A stretch of 64,000 bases of DNA, taken from assembly GCA_037043455.1 (NCBI GenBank), contig JAWPHD010005600.1, forward strand, positions 1 to 64,000, in the 5' to 3' direction. The notes under the pieces are model-generated. The model made no database searches, had not been told where the DNA came from, and saw only the letters and a program-made list of their open reading frames with translations. Numbering within the stretch: the first letter of the stretch is position 1; every line of letters begins with the position of its first letter. The stretch is from Cyrtodaria siliqua (lineage: Eukaryota > Mollusca > Bivalvia > Adapedonta > Hiatellidae). Made by a program: the position numbers and the translations under genes. Shown here piece by piece: positions 1 through 14,200 of this stretch.

Positions 1-485
1 CATAACTCCACTGTTATTGTCCGATCTGGCTGGTTTTCGAACTTGTCCGAGCTTTTTTATTGACACTAACAATCTGGTAAAGTTTGGTAAATATCGAATG
101 AAAAATGGAGGCCCTATCATCTTAACGAGGCAAAATATAGCATTTTTAACTAATCAAGGGCCATAACTCCGCCGTTACTGGTCCGATTTAGCTGGTTTTT
201 GAACTTGTCCGAGCTATCATTGACATTAACAATCTGGTAAAGTTTGGTAAAGTTTGGATAAAAATGAACGCCCTATCGTCTTAACAAGGCAAAATATAGC
301 ATTTTTAACTAAATCAATGGCCATAACTCCGCTGTTACTGGTCCAATTTGGCTGGTTTTCGAACTTGTCCGAGCTTTCATTGACATTAACAATCTGGTAA
401 AGTTTGGTAAAGATCAGATGGCCCTATCATCTTAACGAGACAAAAGTTAACGACGGATGGATGGACGGACGGACGGAGGACAACT
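1..485 (+). repeat. Dispersed element with ~160 bp tandem core
   Basis: Three units of about 160 bp each hold ccataactcc, ttactggtccgat, gaacttgtccgagc and aatctggtaaagtttgg. The array ends in a run of gga/cgga (452-480). The same family fills 22440-23420, and a broken copy lies at 1040-1262. Confidence 0.8.
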
Positions 486-719
486 CGCCATCCATAAGTA
501 GAGCTAAAAACAATCCATAGGCACTGAATTGGTAGTACAGGATTCTCTATAAAATATATGTAAGAAAATCAAAGGGGCATAACTCATGTAAAACTGATCG
601 AATAAAAAATCGTTTTCTCCGCCGACATCTTCATATCATGATTAATCTGCATGGCAAATATTAAAACAATCCACCAAATAATGAATGAGCAGTTAGACAC
701 ACGATATTTCCCTATATAA

Positions 720-1345
720 TATATGACAAGTGGCGCAAGAGCGCCTTTGGACGCTCTACTTGCTAAAATTTGTGCCATAACTCTGCCAAAATTAATTCTG
801 CCAAAATTAATTCAACTGGTACACAGGGATGATAAGTGCAACTAGGCTTGGAACTCATCATCCCCGCGAAGATTCATTAAAATCCGGCCAGGGGTTCAGG
901 ACAACTAGTCCAGACAAATTTGTGTATTCAAATCTTATAAAGGCCATAACTCTGCCAAAATCATTCAACTGGAACACGGTAACGATATGTACAACTAGGC
1001 TTGGTACTGATCATCCGTGCAACGTTTCTCTGAAATCCAGCCAAATGAAGGTCCTATCATCCTAACGAGGCAAAATACAACATGTTTGAACTAAATCAAG
1101 GGCCATAACTCCGGTGTTACTAATTCGATATTGTTAGTTTTCGAACTTGTTACTCCGGTGTTACTGGTCCGATCTGGCCGGTTTTCGAACGCGTCCAAGT
1201 TTTCATTGATATCAACAATCTGGTAGAATTTGGTAAAGATCGGATGAAAAATGAAGGCCCTAAAGACTTTCCTTTAAACTATATGTATCAGGTGCACGGG
1301 GTGGGCCAGATTTAAACCAGGGTCACTATTTGAACAAACTTGGCA
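720..1345 (+). repeat. Mosaic of dispersed repeat fragments
   Basis: Two diverged units of about 165 bp (ccataactctgccaaaat, caactaggcttgg) lie at 780-1050. A fragment of the 160 bp family follows at 1040-1262, then the gtgagg/gtgggcc...ttgaacaaacttgg piece also seen at 22045-22100. No coding sequence is visible. From 1346 to 2097 there is AT-rich 3' flank without recognisable genes. Confidence 0.65.
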
Positions 1346-1779
1346 GAGGACCAAAAGCAAATACAAAACCATGCAGAAACGGTACAGTATAAATTATAAA
1401 TACTAGATTTATTAACTGCCATAAGTGGTAAGAAGAGAATAAATACATAAATCAATACAATTCTGAGTTTTTATATTAAGCTATTACCTCGTTTATTGAA
1501 TACAAACTTACTTATACATGCACAAATCTGAACCTTATATCTGCTTGTCGAGGTATGTCATATTGCTTTTATTCGATACATATTGAAATAAAACATAACA
1601 GATGATGTATAGAGTGTTATATTAAATATATATTGTCAATATATTATGTTTATCTTAAGAACAACAACTGTCAATTTCTACATTGGGTTAGAACTACAAA
1701 ATCAACTCGGTGGTTTAATTAAACCAGTTACATTGATTAACTATCTTTAGGTCTGTAATTCCTGGTCTCACATCCTCGC

Positions 1780-1839
1780 TTTATTGGTTTTGATGTCTAC
1801 ACAGGACACTCATTTCCGAGTTTTTTCATCGTCTTTATT
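1780..1839 (-). promoter_or_regulatory. Candidate poly(A) signals for the RPA1-like gene
   Basis: Minus-strand AATAAA occurs at 1834-1839 and 1780-1785, about 260 and 315 nt past the stop codon. No transcript end is visible in the sequence, so this is tentative. Confidence 0.3.
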
Positions 1840-2097
1840 GTCTATTTTGACATCCTCATTGTGAAAGCGGGGTATAATAAAGTTTTCTATTGCTTCATGG
1901 TAGAATTAATGATCCACTGAGTTTTAGTTATACACACGTTTTGAAGGATGTTTCATAGTTTTCATTGTCTGCTTTGATCATCTGCATCGTGGAACATATC
2001 TGCATGTTTATCTAGTCATAATCTACTAGTATTGACTGATACTGCGTATAAACTAATAACGTTACATATTAATTAATTCATTTACTTATTTGTTAAT

Positions 2098-2238
2098 CTA
2101 TTTTCTAATGTAAGGATTTGACCGATCGTTTCTGGATGAGTGTCCCGGCCATTTTCGGTTTAATTTCTCTTTTGTTTTTCCATCTTCCGTGTACTCTTGC
2201 TGAATACTGTTCAGTATGTCTTTGATTCGTCTGTATTG
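2098..2238 (-). CDS. Exon 15, terminal exon with stop
   Basis: The acceptor is cttttttag|C with a good pyrimidine tract. It encodes residues 665-710 and ends in TAG at 2098-2100. It is basic and helical (YRRIKDILNSIQQEY), then a short polar tail. It could equal the C-terminal helix of DUF4211 proteins. Confidence 0.83.
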   Translation of the reverse strand, partial: QYRRIKDILNSIQQEYTEDGKTKEKLNRKWPGHSSRNDRSNPYIRK

Positions 2239-5200
2239 CTAAAAAAGAAATGTGGCCGATTATTATTTAATTGATGTATAGTACAGAGTATATTAATTAA
2301 CATTTTCGATAACAATCAGATCGGAATTGGTATCACACCATTGCCAAAGATGTTAACTTTTATAAAGTCACTCAACAGGATTTATATCTGAATATACATA
2401 ACCTAGCTAAATACTTGTGTGAAAAAAGTGTGAAAAGAATGTGATAAAAGTCAATAAAACATGTGCTCGCAAGAAAAAGCAAATTAAAGAGATTGTAAAA
2501 CAATTAAAAACAAAAGACAGGAATATTCTAAAATCCTGGAAAACCAGGAAACAAGACGAAATAAATTTAAAAATGTAGATCAAGGATAAAGTATATAGTG
2601 ATCCTAGGGCCAGTAGGCTGACTAGGGGTCCGAGCCTTCTCTGACCCTAAAAGCCTTTTTTTTGTTGGCTTTTTAGGTACACATCCAGATGAAATATCAA
2701 AATCTTAAAAAGGGCTGGTAAGGTCAGAGAAGGCTCGGATTAGAGTAGGGGGAAGCAGTCAAATATCGGCCGCTATTTATGAAGGGCAAAAAAGTACTGT
2801 GATCAGTTGTTCAATGTTACCATACCCCAGTAAATGTACATCTACACATGCGTTTGTTCAATGTTACCATACCCCAGTAAATGTACATCTACACATACGT
2901 TTGTTTCATTTACCATACCCCAGTAACTGTACATAATACACATGTTTGTACCATGTTACCATACCCCTGTAAATGTACATATATGCATATGTTTGTTCAA
3001 TGTTACCATAATCCAGTAACTGTACATGTACGCATACGTTTGTTCAATGTTACCATACCCCAGTAACTGTACATGTACGCATACGTTTGTTCAATGTTAC
3101 CATACCCCAGTAACTGTACATGTATGCATATGTTTATTCAATGTTACCATACCCCAGTAAATGTACATATATGCATGTTTGTTCAATGTTACCATACCCC
3201 AGTAACTGTACATGTATGCATATGTTTGATCAATGTTACCATACCCAGTAACTGTACATATACACATAACCTTGTTCAATGTTACCATACCCAGTAACTG
3301 TACATATACACATAACCTTGTTCAATGTTACCATACCCAGTAACTGTACATATACAAAACATATTTATATAAGAATATCATTTCTTAAATAGACTAAAGG
3401 CGAGCTGGAAGAACTATGACATTATATGTACATATGTTAGCAATTTGAATGGATATTAATCAATATTTATAATTTCACAAAAACAACCTGCAGAACATTT
3501 TCATCAACAATAATTTAACGGAAGGTCTCATACTGCTCGTTTTAATGCATGTGCACATTTCATTATGAAACTGAACCATACATTGATGGTTTTCATGTAT
3601 ATTTGGGCTCTTCCATATCTCCTCTAGCACCTTTAATAAAGGCTTTGGAAGTTATTGTTTTGTGATGGAAGTACCTTATATAAGTTCAACTGATAGAAAT
3701 CCATATAAATTATTATTACATATCATTTTAAATACATAGTTTTCATTGGCTAAAAGGCAGTCGCGTGTAAGTCATTAGTATGAACTATTGACTTTAGAAC
3801 GTTACCTACTTTTCCTATCTGGTTCAATATGGTTTTGCGGTCAATAGTATTTTTTGTCAATAGTCTGAGAATGACGTTACGCTTTCCCATGATGTGACAT
3901 CATGCATGTAAACAAATAAGCAAAACGTAAGCAAACTAATGAAGTTTATACGATTCACTATAATAAAACAACTATCTACTTCTGTTTCAATAAATAGTTA
4001 AAACTATTCATTCTCAGGAATGACTATTGACCCTCAGCAGTAAACTATTGACCTTGACTTCATCTCGGTCAATAGTTTACTGCTTTGGGCCAATAGTCAC
4101 TCCCTTGGATGAATAGTTTTAACCATTGACCTCAACAGAAGTAGATAGTAGTATACTATTCAACAACAAAAGTTCTCCTGGTCGGTGAGGTTTCCTGACC
4201 AAACTTTGTGTGGCTCAAGTATGTGCATTTCTGCTTTTTATTTGACACTGAAGGCCATATCATAATTATATTAGACACTGAAGGCCATATGATGATTATA
4301 TTTGATACTGAAGGTCATATGCTGATTATATTTGACACTGAAGGCCTTATGATGATTATATTTGACACTGAAGGCCATATGATGATTATATTTGACACTG
4401 AAAGCCATATGATTATATTTGATACAGAAGGCCATATGATGATTATATTTGACACTGAATGACAAACGATGATTATGTGTGACACTGAAGGCCTTATGAT
4501 GATTATATTTTGACACTGAAGGTCATATATGATTATATTTGACACTGAAGGCTTTATGATGATTATATTTGACACTGAAGGCCATATGATGATTATATTT
4601 GACACTGAAGGCCTTATGATGTTTATATTTGACACTGAAGGTCATATATGATTATATTTGACACTGAAGACCTTATGATGATTATATTTGACACTGAAGG
4701 CTTTATGATGATTATATTTGACACTGAAGGTCATATATGATTATATTTGACACTGAAGGTCATATGATGATTATATTTGACACTGAAGGCCTTATGCTGA
4801 TTATATTTGACACTGAAGGTCATATATGATTATATTTGACACTGAAGGCCTTATGATGATTATATTTGACACTGAAGGCCTTATGATGACTATATTTGAC
4901 ACTGAAGGCCTTATGATGATTATATTTGACACTAAAGGCTTTATGATGATTATATTTGACACTGAAGGCCTTATGATGATTATATTTGACACTGAAGGTC
5001 ATATATGATTATAGTTGACACTGAAGGCCTTATGATGATTATATTTGGATGATTATATTAGACACTGAAGGCCTTATGATGATTATATTTGACACTGAAG
5101 GCTTTATGATGATTATATTTGACACTGAAGGCCTTATGATGATTATATTTGACACTGAAGGCTTTATGATGATTATATTTGACATTGAAGGTCATATATG

Positions 5201-8200
5201 ATTATATTTGACACTGAAGGCCTTATGATGATTATATTTGACACTGAAGGCTTTATGATGATTATATGACACTGAAGGTCATATATGATTATATTTGAAA
5301 CTGAAGGCCATATGATGATTATATTTGACACTGAAGGTCATATATGATTATATTTGACACTGAAGGCCTTATGATGATTATATTTGACACTGAAGGCTTT
5401 ATGATGATTATATTTGACACTGAAGGCCTTATGATGATTATATTTGACACTGAAGGCTTTATGATGATTATATTTGAAACTGAAGGCTTTATGATGATTA
5501 TATTTGAAACTGAAGGCCTAATGATGATGATTATATTTGAAACTGATGGCCTTATGATGATTATATTTGACAGTGAAGGCCATATGAAGATTATATTTGA
5601 AACTGAAGGTCATATGATGATTATATTTCACACTGAAGGCCATATGATGATTATATTTGACACTGAAGGCCAAATGATGATTATATTTGACACTGAAGGC
5701 CATATGATGATTATATTTGAAACTGAAGGCTTTATGATGATTATATTTGAAACTGAATGCCATATGATGATTATATGACACTGAAGGTCATATATGATTA
5801 TATTTGAAACTGAAGGCCATATGATGATTATATTTGACACTGAAGGCCTTATGATGATTATATGACACTGAAGGTCATATATGATTATATTTGAAACTGA
5901 AGGCCATATGATGATTATATTTGACACTGAAGGCCTTATGATGATTATATGACACTGAAGGTCATATATGATTATATTTGAAACTGAAGGCCATATGATG
6001 ATTATATTTGACACTGAAGGTCATATATGATTATATTTGAAACTGAAGGCCTTATGATAATTATATTTGACACTGAAGGTCTTATGATGATCATATTTGA
6101 CACTGAAGGTCATATATAATTATATTTGAAACTGAAGGCCTTATGATGATTTTATTTGACACTGAAGGTCATATATGATTATATTCGAAACTGAAGGCCT
6201 TATGATAATTATATTTGACACTGAAGGTATTATGATGATTATATTTGACACTGAAGGTCATATATGATTATATTTGAAACTGAAGGCCTTATGATAATTA
6301 TATTTGACACTGAAGGTCTTATGATAATTATATTTGACACTGAAGGTCTTATGATGATTATATTTTACACTGAAGGTCATATATGATTATATTTGAAACT
6401 GAAGGCCTTATGATAATTTAATTTGACACTGAAGGTCTTATGATGATTATATTTGACACTGAAGGTGATATTATTAGTTATTAGGATTCTTGACAGGGGA
6501 CATGGGCTCACATTCCCTGCCTGGAAATTATATTCACCCGAGCCGTTAGGCGAGGGGGAATATATATTTCCAGGCAGGGAATGTGAGCCCATGTTCCCTG
6601 TCAAGAATCATAATAACGAATTTGTCATACTTCAAAGTTGTAACCATTTATTTAAGAAAAAACCCCAGCCAAAACACGATTTCATTTTTATTGCGCCAAT
6701 TTCCCCGTAACTCTAACTAGACGTTGTTTACTTTCGTGACGTCATCGCTCTAACGTCTTTAAATTTGGCTGATTTTTTAAATAAATTAAACGTATTTTGT
6801 CTTTTTGTTAATGTTTTGTTATCTGTAAAGTTGCAAAAAAAATACACTTACGATTATTTCAGGCTTTTACACACAGTGGAAAGCGCAGAAAAGCGATAGG
6901 AAGGAAACACTCGGCGGTTTCCAAAACGAATCGGCAACGTTATCGTCGCCATTTTGTTTTTGTGTATTGGAGTAATGGGGAATTCGTTTTATGTTCACGT
7001 CTCGAGACGTAGACATGGGCTCATGTCTACGGCGCATTGACCAATGAAATCATGAGAATTTTCTTTGCATGATTATATTTGACACTGAAGGCCTTATGAT
7101 GATTATATTTGACACTGAAGGTCATATATGATTAAATTTGAAACTGAAGGTCATATGATGATTATATTTGACACTGAAGGTCATATATGATTATATTTGA
7201 AACTGAAGGCCTTATGATGATTATATTTGACACTGAAGGTCATATATGATTATATTTGACACTGAAGGCCTTATGATGATTATATGCGACACTGAAGGTC
7301 ATATATAATTATATTTGAAACTGAAGGCCATATGATGATTATGTTTGACACAGAGGGCCATATGATGATTATATTTGACACTGAATGCCTAATGATGATT
7401 ATATTTGACACTGAAGGCCTTATGATGACTATATTTGACACTGAAGTTCATATGATGATTATATTTGAAACAGAAGGTCATATGATGATTAATTTGACAC
7501 TGAAACTTATGATGATTATATTTGAAACTGAAGGCCTTATGATGATTATATTTAAAACTGAAGGCCATATGATGATTATATTTGACACTGAAACTTATGA
7601 CGATTATATTGGAAACTGAAGGCCTTATGATGATTATATTTGAAACTATAGGCCATATGATGATTATATTTAAAACTGAAAGCCATATGATGATTATATT
7701 TGACGCTGAATGCCATATGATGATTATATTTGACACTGAAGGCCATATGATGGTTATATTTGACACTGAAACTAATGATGATTATATTTGAAACTGAAGG
7801 CCATATGATGATTATATTTGACACTGAAGGCCATATAATGGTTATATTTGACACTGAAACTTATGACGATTATATTGGAAACTGAAGGCCTTATGATGAT
7901 TATATTTGAAACTATAGGCCATATGATGATTATATTTAAAACTGAAAGGCATATGATTATTATATTTGACATTGAAGGTCATATGATGATTATAATTGAC
8001 ACTGACGGCCTTATGATGATTTTATTTGAAACTGAAGGCCATATGATGATTATATTTGAAAGTGAATACCAAATGATGATTAATTTGAAACTGAAGGCCT
8101 AATGAGGATTATATTTGAAACTGAAGGCCTACTGATGATTATATTTGAAACTGAATTCCATATGATGATTATTTGACACTGAAGGCCTTATGATGATTAT

Positions 8201-11200
8201 ATTTGAAACTGAAGGCAATATGATAATTATATTTGACACTGAAGGCCATATGATGATTATATTTGAAACTGAAGGCCAACTGATGATTATATTTGAAACT
8301 GAAGGCCTAATGATGATTATATTTGAAACTGAAGGCCTAATGATGATTATATTTGAAACTGAATGCCATATGATGATTATTTGATACTGAAGGCCTTATG
8401 ATGATTATATTTGAAACTGAAGGTCATATGATGATTATATTTGACACTGAAGGCCATATGATGATTATATTTGAACCTGAAGGCCAAATGATGATTATAT
8501 TTGACACTGAAGGCCAAATGATGATTATATTTGAAACTGAAGGCCTAATGATGATTATATTTGAAACTGAAGGCCTTATGATGATTATATTTGACACTGA
8601 AGGCCATATGATGATTATATTTGAAACTGAAGGTCATATGATGATTATATTTGACACTGAAGGCCTTATGATGATTATATTTGAAACTGAAGGCCTAATG
8701 ATGATGATTATATTTGAAACTGAAGGCCTTATGATGATTATATTTGACACTGAAGGCCATATGATGATTATATTTGAAACTGAAGGTCATATGATGATTA
8801 TATTTGAAACTGAAGGCCTTATGATGATTATATTTGACACTTAAGGCCATATGATGATTATATTTGAAACTGAAGGCCATATGATGATTTTATTTGACAC
8901 TGAAGGCCAAATGATGATTATATTTGAAACTGAAGGCCAAATGATGATTATATTTGAAACTGAAGGCCTAATGATGATTGTATTTGAAACTAAAGGCCTT
9001 ATGATGATTATATTTGAAACTGAAGGTCATATGATGATTATATTTGACACTGAAGGCCATATGATGATTATATTTGAAACTGAAGGCCATATGATGATTA
9101 TATTTGAAACTGAAGGCCTAATGATGATTATATTTGAAACTGAAGGCCTAATGATGATTATATTTGAAACTGAAGGCTATATGATGATTATATTTGAAAC
9201 GAAAGGCCAAATGATTATATTTTAAAATGAAGGCCATATGATGATTATATTTGACACTGAAGGCCTAATGATGATTATATTTGAAACTGAAGGCCATATG
9301 ATGATTATATTTGTATTGACACTCATAATTATTGAAGCTTGTCAGTCGCTTTAAAATGCAGATGAGATTAAAAAAAGAAAAGAAAAAAAGTTACCTTTTT
9401 CATGAATTCCTTGTCTTTTACAACGGCATCAGGATTGTTGTTGTTCTCTTGTAACTACAATATAATTCAATGTCAGTTCTTAGAACAGTGTCGATAATCA
9501 CTCAGCACAACCTAAGATAGCTTGATGGTTTAACAAACATCAATACATGTAATACAAAATTTATAATCTGACAAATAAATACAACAAGAAAACACAATAA
9601 ATCATGTAGACCAATATACATACATATATTCTATTATAGAACAAGCAGGTCATGTCAAACTTACTTTGTAATGGCAGGTTAATATGTAATGTGTTCATAA
9701 TGGTCTCTTACATGGGGTTAGAATTTTGGGTAGGATTGTTTTTGGTGTACAGTTTTTCATTTATTTTATATGTTTTGATGTGTGTATACAATTGTAGTAA
9801 AAAAAAAAAGAAATCTGATTTTTTTCAGATTTGTTTTTGTTCAAATTTTTTTTTCCAGTCCCATCACGTTCCTTCAACCTGTGTTCATTAGGAGCATTTA
9901 ATAGGATTGTTAAAAGAGTAATGTGTTACAAGATCAAATATACAAAATATTTATTTTAAGTATTTTTTTACAAACATATATAAAATAAGCTTAAGGAGAA
10001 CTATTTTCCAACAGACCACATGATTAATTAAATTAATTAAAGCAGTTAAAAACAGAGGAAAAAACATGGTATTTTATAAACATAGCATGGTTTTACATGA
10101 AAGCCAAGTTTAAAATTGATCATTAAGGCACGAGATAAATCACATACCGGTATGTTCAGGAAGCTTGTATTACCTCCAGGGGATATCTGTCATATCTGCA
10201 AGACTTCATGTGAGGCTCCAGCCTCGTGTATAATCCTGCAGATATGGTATATCCATAACAGGTGATACTCACATCTAGAACATGTTACTCAAGTAATGCT
10301 ACTTTTATTGTTTATACTCCTCGGAGGGGGCTATTATTTAAAGCATCTTGTGATATCCTGCAAATATGGCAAATCCACAAGGGGTGATACACACTTCCAC
10401 TCACTTCCAGAACATGTTACTCAAGTAATTATAGGCTGTCATAAGAAACATTGTAATGCCAATAAAACAAATTATTGCATATGCATTTAAAAGCACCGTT
10501 TACTTTCAATGTAACAGGAAACGCCAATATTCGCCCATATCGACGTGTAGTAAAGTCATATTGAGTGTGTAATGTATACTTGCTGGTGATTGGTGCACTT
10601 TTCTGTTCATGTCAAAGAAAGTATGTCACGTGATGTAAGCAATGTTGATTTCATTGTAAAAAATCCCATCATGTAATGGCAATATGTTTGTTTCAAATAA
10701 ATGTTTTTGGTGAAAGTTATATATTACAACCTATGTTATTCTCTCTAATTTAAGAATGCGTATGCAATAAAAAGGTTATTAGATTTATATTGGGATGTAT
10801 GCACACGTTCTTTTGCACATAAATAGTGTGCTCCCCAATACAAATCTAATAACCTATAAATAGTATGCTCCATAACAGTATAAAAAACAGGTAAGCGACA
10901 TTGTTTACACACGCCAAGATAGTGTTTACCTAACACGATGCCAGGAAAATGAAACGTTAGTGAATGGATACATGTTTTGAACTGTCAAATGACAGCACAG
11001 GTATACTGTAAATAATGATATTGATTGTATGTTTTTGAAGGAATATAAATGTAAAATAAATGATCCCTTGGTATGACTAAAAGGGTATTCCAAAGAACAC
11101 TTGTGTCGCTTGCCGTGTGCTTATTTCATCAAGTACAATCTAACTATAAGGTTTGAAGACAGGGGGTGCAATCCTTGAATGAAGTATGGAGCCGATTTAT

Positions 11201-14200
11201 TTTTTAAATTGTTTATGAAAAGGAGCATAACTTTGCATTGGATACTAATAATTGATAAGGAGGAACTGTATAATTCTACATGACCATAAGTTAATGTTTT
11301 GCCAAGTCATGAGCTAGGTTAGATTGCCAGTTAAAGTTTTATGAAAAGGGCCATAACTCTTCCAAAATGAAAGTCAGAGTTATTGGACATGTCAATGGCA
11401 TTTCATAATTGAAAAAGAAAACCTCTATGAAGTTTTATGAACATAAGTCAATATTTTGCAAAGTTATGAGCCAGGTTAGGTTGCAGGTTGAAGTTTTATG
11501 AAAAGGGGCATAACTCTGCAAAATGAAAATCAGAGTTACTGGGCATGTGTCACATTATTTTCAAGACATGGCCAAGGTTAGGTTGCATTTTAAAGTGTGA
11601 CAGACGACGAGGATGGATGACGGACAAAGTGATCCTTAAGTGTCTGCCATGCTAGGCAGGCGACACAAAAATGATAACAAGAGGTCAACGACCTTGAAGC
11701 TCTACTGATAGGTTTTGATAGCTAGATCAGCATTCCTGTGAAGTTTCATGAAAATCTGTCAAGTCGTTTCAGGAGTAGTCGCTACAAGTTTTTACTATAT
11801 AACTCTATGTAAACAAAGATGGCCACTGGCAGAAATGTTTAATGTCGAATCAAAATAATTTTCAAAAAGGACCAACATCTTGTCATGCTGATCATTTTAG
11901 AAAAAGTCCCATATCAATATCACTTATAGTTTTCAAGAAGTAGTTGCTACAAATTTGTTTTTAAAAAAATCTGTTTTTAACCGTGGCAGCCATCTTAAAT
12001 TTCCGGCTGACCTGAATGTTTGCAAGGATTAACTAGATATCAAGAGCAACATTCCTGTGAAGTTTCATGAAAATCTGTCAAGTAGTTTCAGAGAAGTAGT
12101 CGCCATAAGTGTTTCCTATATAACTAAACAAAGATGGCCACCAGTGGCCATCTTTGACATCAAATCAAAATGAATCTTGGTTAGGACCAAGTACATGTCA
12201 CATCAGTCATTTTGGTAAAGGCGCAATGTCACTTATGGTTTTTGAGATGTAGTCGCCACAAATTAGCATTTTTACTATTTTAGCAGTGGCGGCCATCTTG
12301 AATTTTCTACCGACCTCAAATTTTGCTAGGATCAACTAGACATCAAGAGCAACATTCCATTCCGTCACATTGAGTTTGCTGGCGGAGGGACTATAAACCT
12401 TAGAACTACACACACAAACACACACACACACATTCCGTCAAGTAGTTTCAGAGGAGTAGTCGCCACAAGTTTTTCCTATATAACTCTATGTAAACAAAGA
12501 TGGCAACTAGTGTTTGACATCCAATCAAAATGAACTTTGGTTAGGATCAACTACATGTCATGCCAGTCAATTTGGTAAAGGTTCCAATTCAATATCACTT
12601 ACAGTTTTTGAGAAGTAGTCGCCACAAAATCGCATTTTTAAAAACCATATTTTTAGCTGTGGTGGCCATCTTGATTTTCCTGCCGACCTGAATTTTTGCT
12701 AGGATCAACTAGACATCAAGAGCAACATTCCTGTCATGTTTCATGAAAATCCGTTAAGTAGTTTCAGAAGAGTAGTCACCACAAGTTTTTCCTATATAAC
12801 TCTATGTAAACAATGATGGCCGCTGGCGGCCATGTTTGACATCCAATCAAAGTGAACTTTGGTTAGGATCAACTACATGTCATACCAGTCATTTTGGTAA
12901 AGGTTCCAAATCAATATCACTTACGTCTTTTGAGAAGTAGTCGCCACAAAATAGCAGTTTTAAAATCTATTTTTAGCCTTGGTGGCCATCTTGAATTTCC
13001 GGCCGACCTGAATTTTTGCTAGGATCAACTCGACATTAAGAGCAACATTCCTGTGAAGTTTCATGAAAATCCATCTAGTAGTTTCAGAGGAGTAGTCGCC
13101 ACAAAAAAAAGTTTACAGACGGACGACGCACCACGGCATAAGCTCTGCTGATCTTAAATCAGTAGAGCTAAAAATGATAATTAAAGGTGATGATGACAGT
13201 GGGGTCAAGCAATGTTTTCAGAAATGGACACCTCACCTTGTGTTGACATTTCTTGAACAGATGATAGCTCCAATGATACAGCTTATGGTAAAGTTTTGCT
13301 CTTGTGAAACAAAAACATCCAACTCTGAAGTCCGTCTCCTCCTCGTCATCCTATTAAGTACATGTATTTTGAAAATTGTAACGGTATAATATTTTAATAA
13401 TATGATAGTATTTTAAAAAAAAATCGGTAGAGAGGGGTGTGGATTGTGGGGGTCATTTTCATAGCTGTTATTGGGCTATATTTCTAATTCCAAAGCGTAT
13501 CTTTTTCTTTTCCAAAATTTGATTCCCAATTTTGAGACAAAATTCCCAAAAAAAAAAAAAATAAGCATTGGTGTGACAAGTACTGAGAACGAAACATTTT
13601 TAACTGCCTCTATTGAACTTAGCGTACTGAAAACAGTATTAAAGCCACAATTATTATATGATTGCTTTACTGTATTTTTTCCTAATTTTATGAAAAATCT
13701 TGCAAAAATTACCAATGTTACAGTATGGGTTATGTTCCCAAAGTATAGAAAAAAAACACTGTATTTTGTTTACTTGTTTTTTGTTCTTTTCTTGTATGGT
13801 ATTTTACGTCTTTTTCAACACACGTTAGGTTATATATGACCAATTTCTTTGTGGTGGAGACAGGCCACCCACTTTTTCTTGGTAGGACCAGTACTGTACA
13901 CCTCCCACCATCCGTAAGAATTGACACTTCCTCACAAGTCGAGCTCCCAGTGGGATTCGAACCCGCAGCGGTGGGAGGCGAAGGTTTACAACGTTCGTCA
14001 TTAACCATTCGGCCATGGAGACGCTACAGGTTTACATGGTAGATGTCTTTTCCCCATGGATGACTGACTAGATGTAGTCTATAAGAATCTTTCATGCGTA
14101 TCCGGTTCAGATAGGGAATTCCAACACGAGGTATAATTGTTTTTATTGGAACCGAGGCTATGCGAGGTTCTGATTAAAACAGTTATACCGAGTGTTGGAA

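Noticed and set aside
2808..3355. CRISPR-like direct repeats (also 30.5 kb and 42.7 kb arrays)
   Set aside because: The units are contiguous tandem copies without unique spacers, in a eukaryotic intron.
5344..9225. Open frames of up to 148 codons reading MMIIFDTEGL-type repeats
   Set aside because: They follow from a 30 bp period divisible by three, appear on both strands, are broken by 27-28 bp units and have no gene context.
13174..13389. Plus-strand 71-codon frame
   Set aside because: It is antisense to exon 13 of the RPA1-like gene, whose splice sites and family motif support the minus strand.
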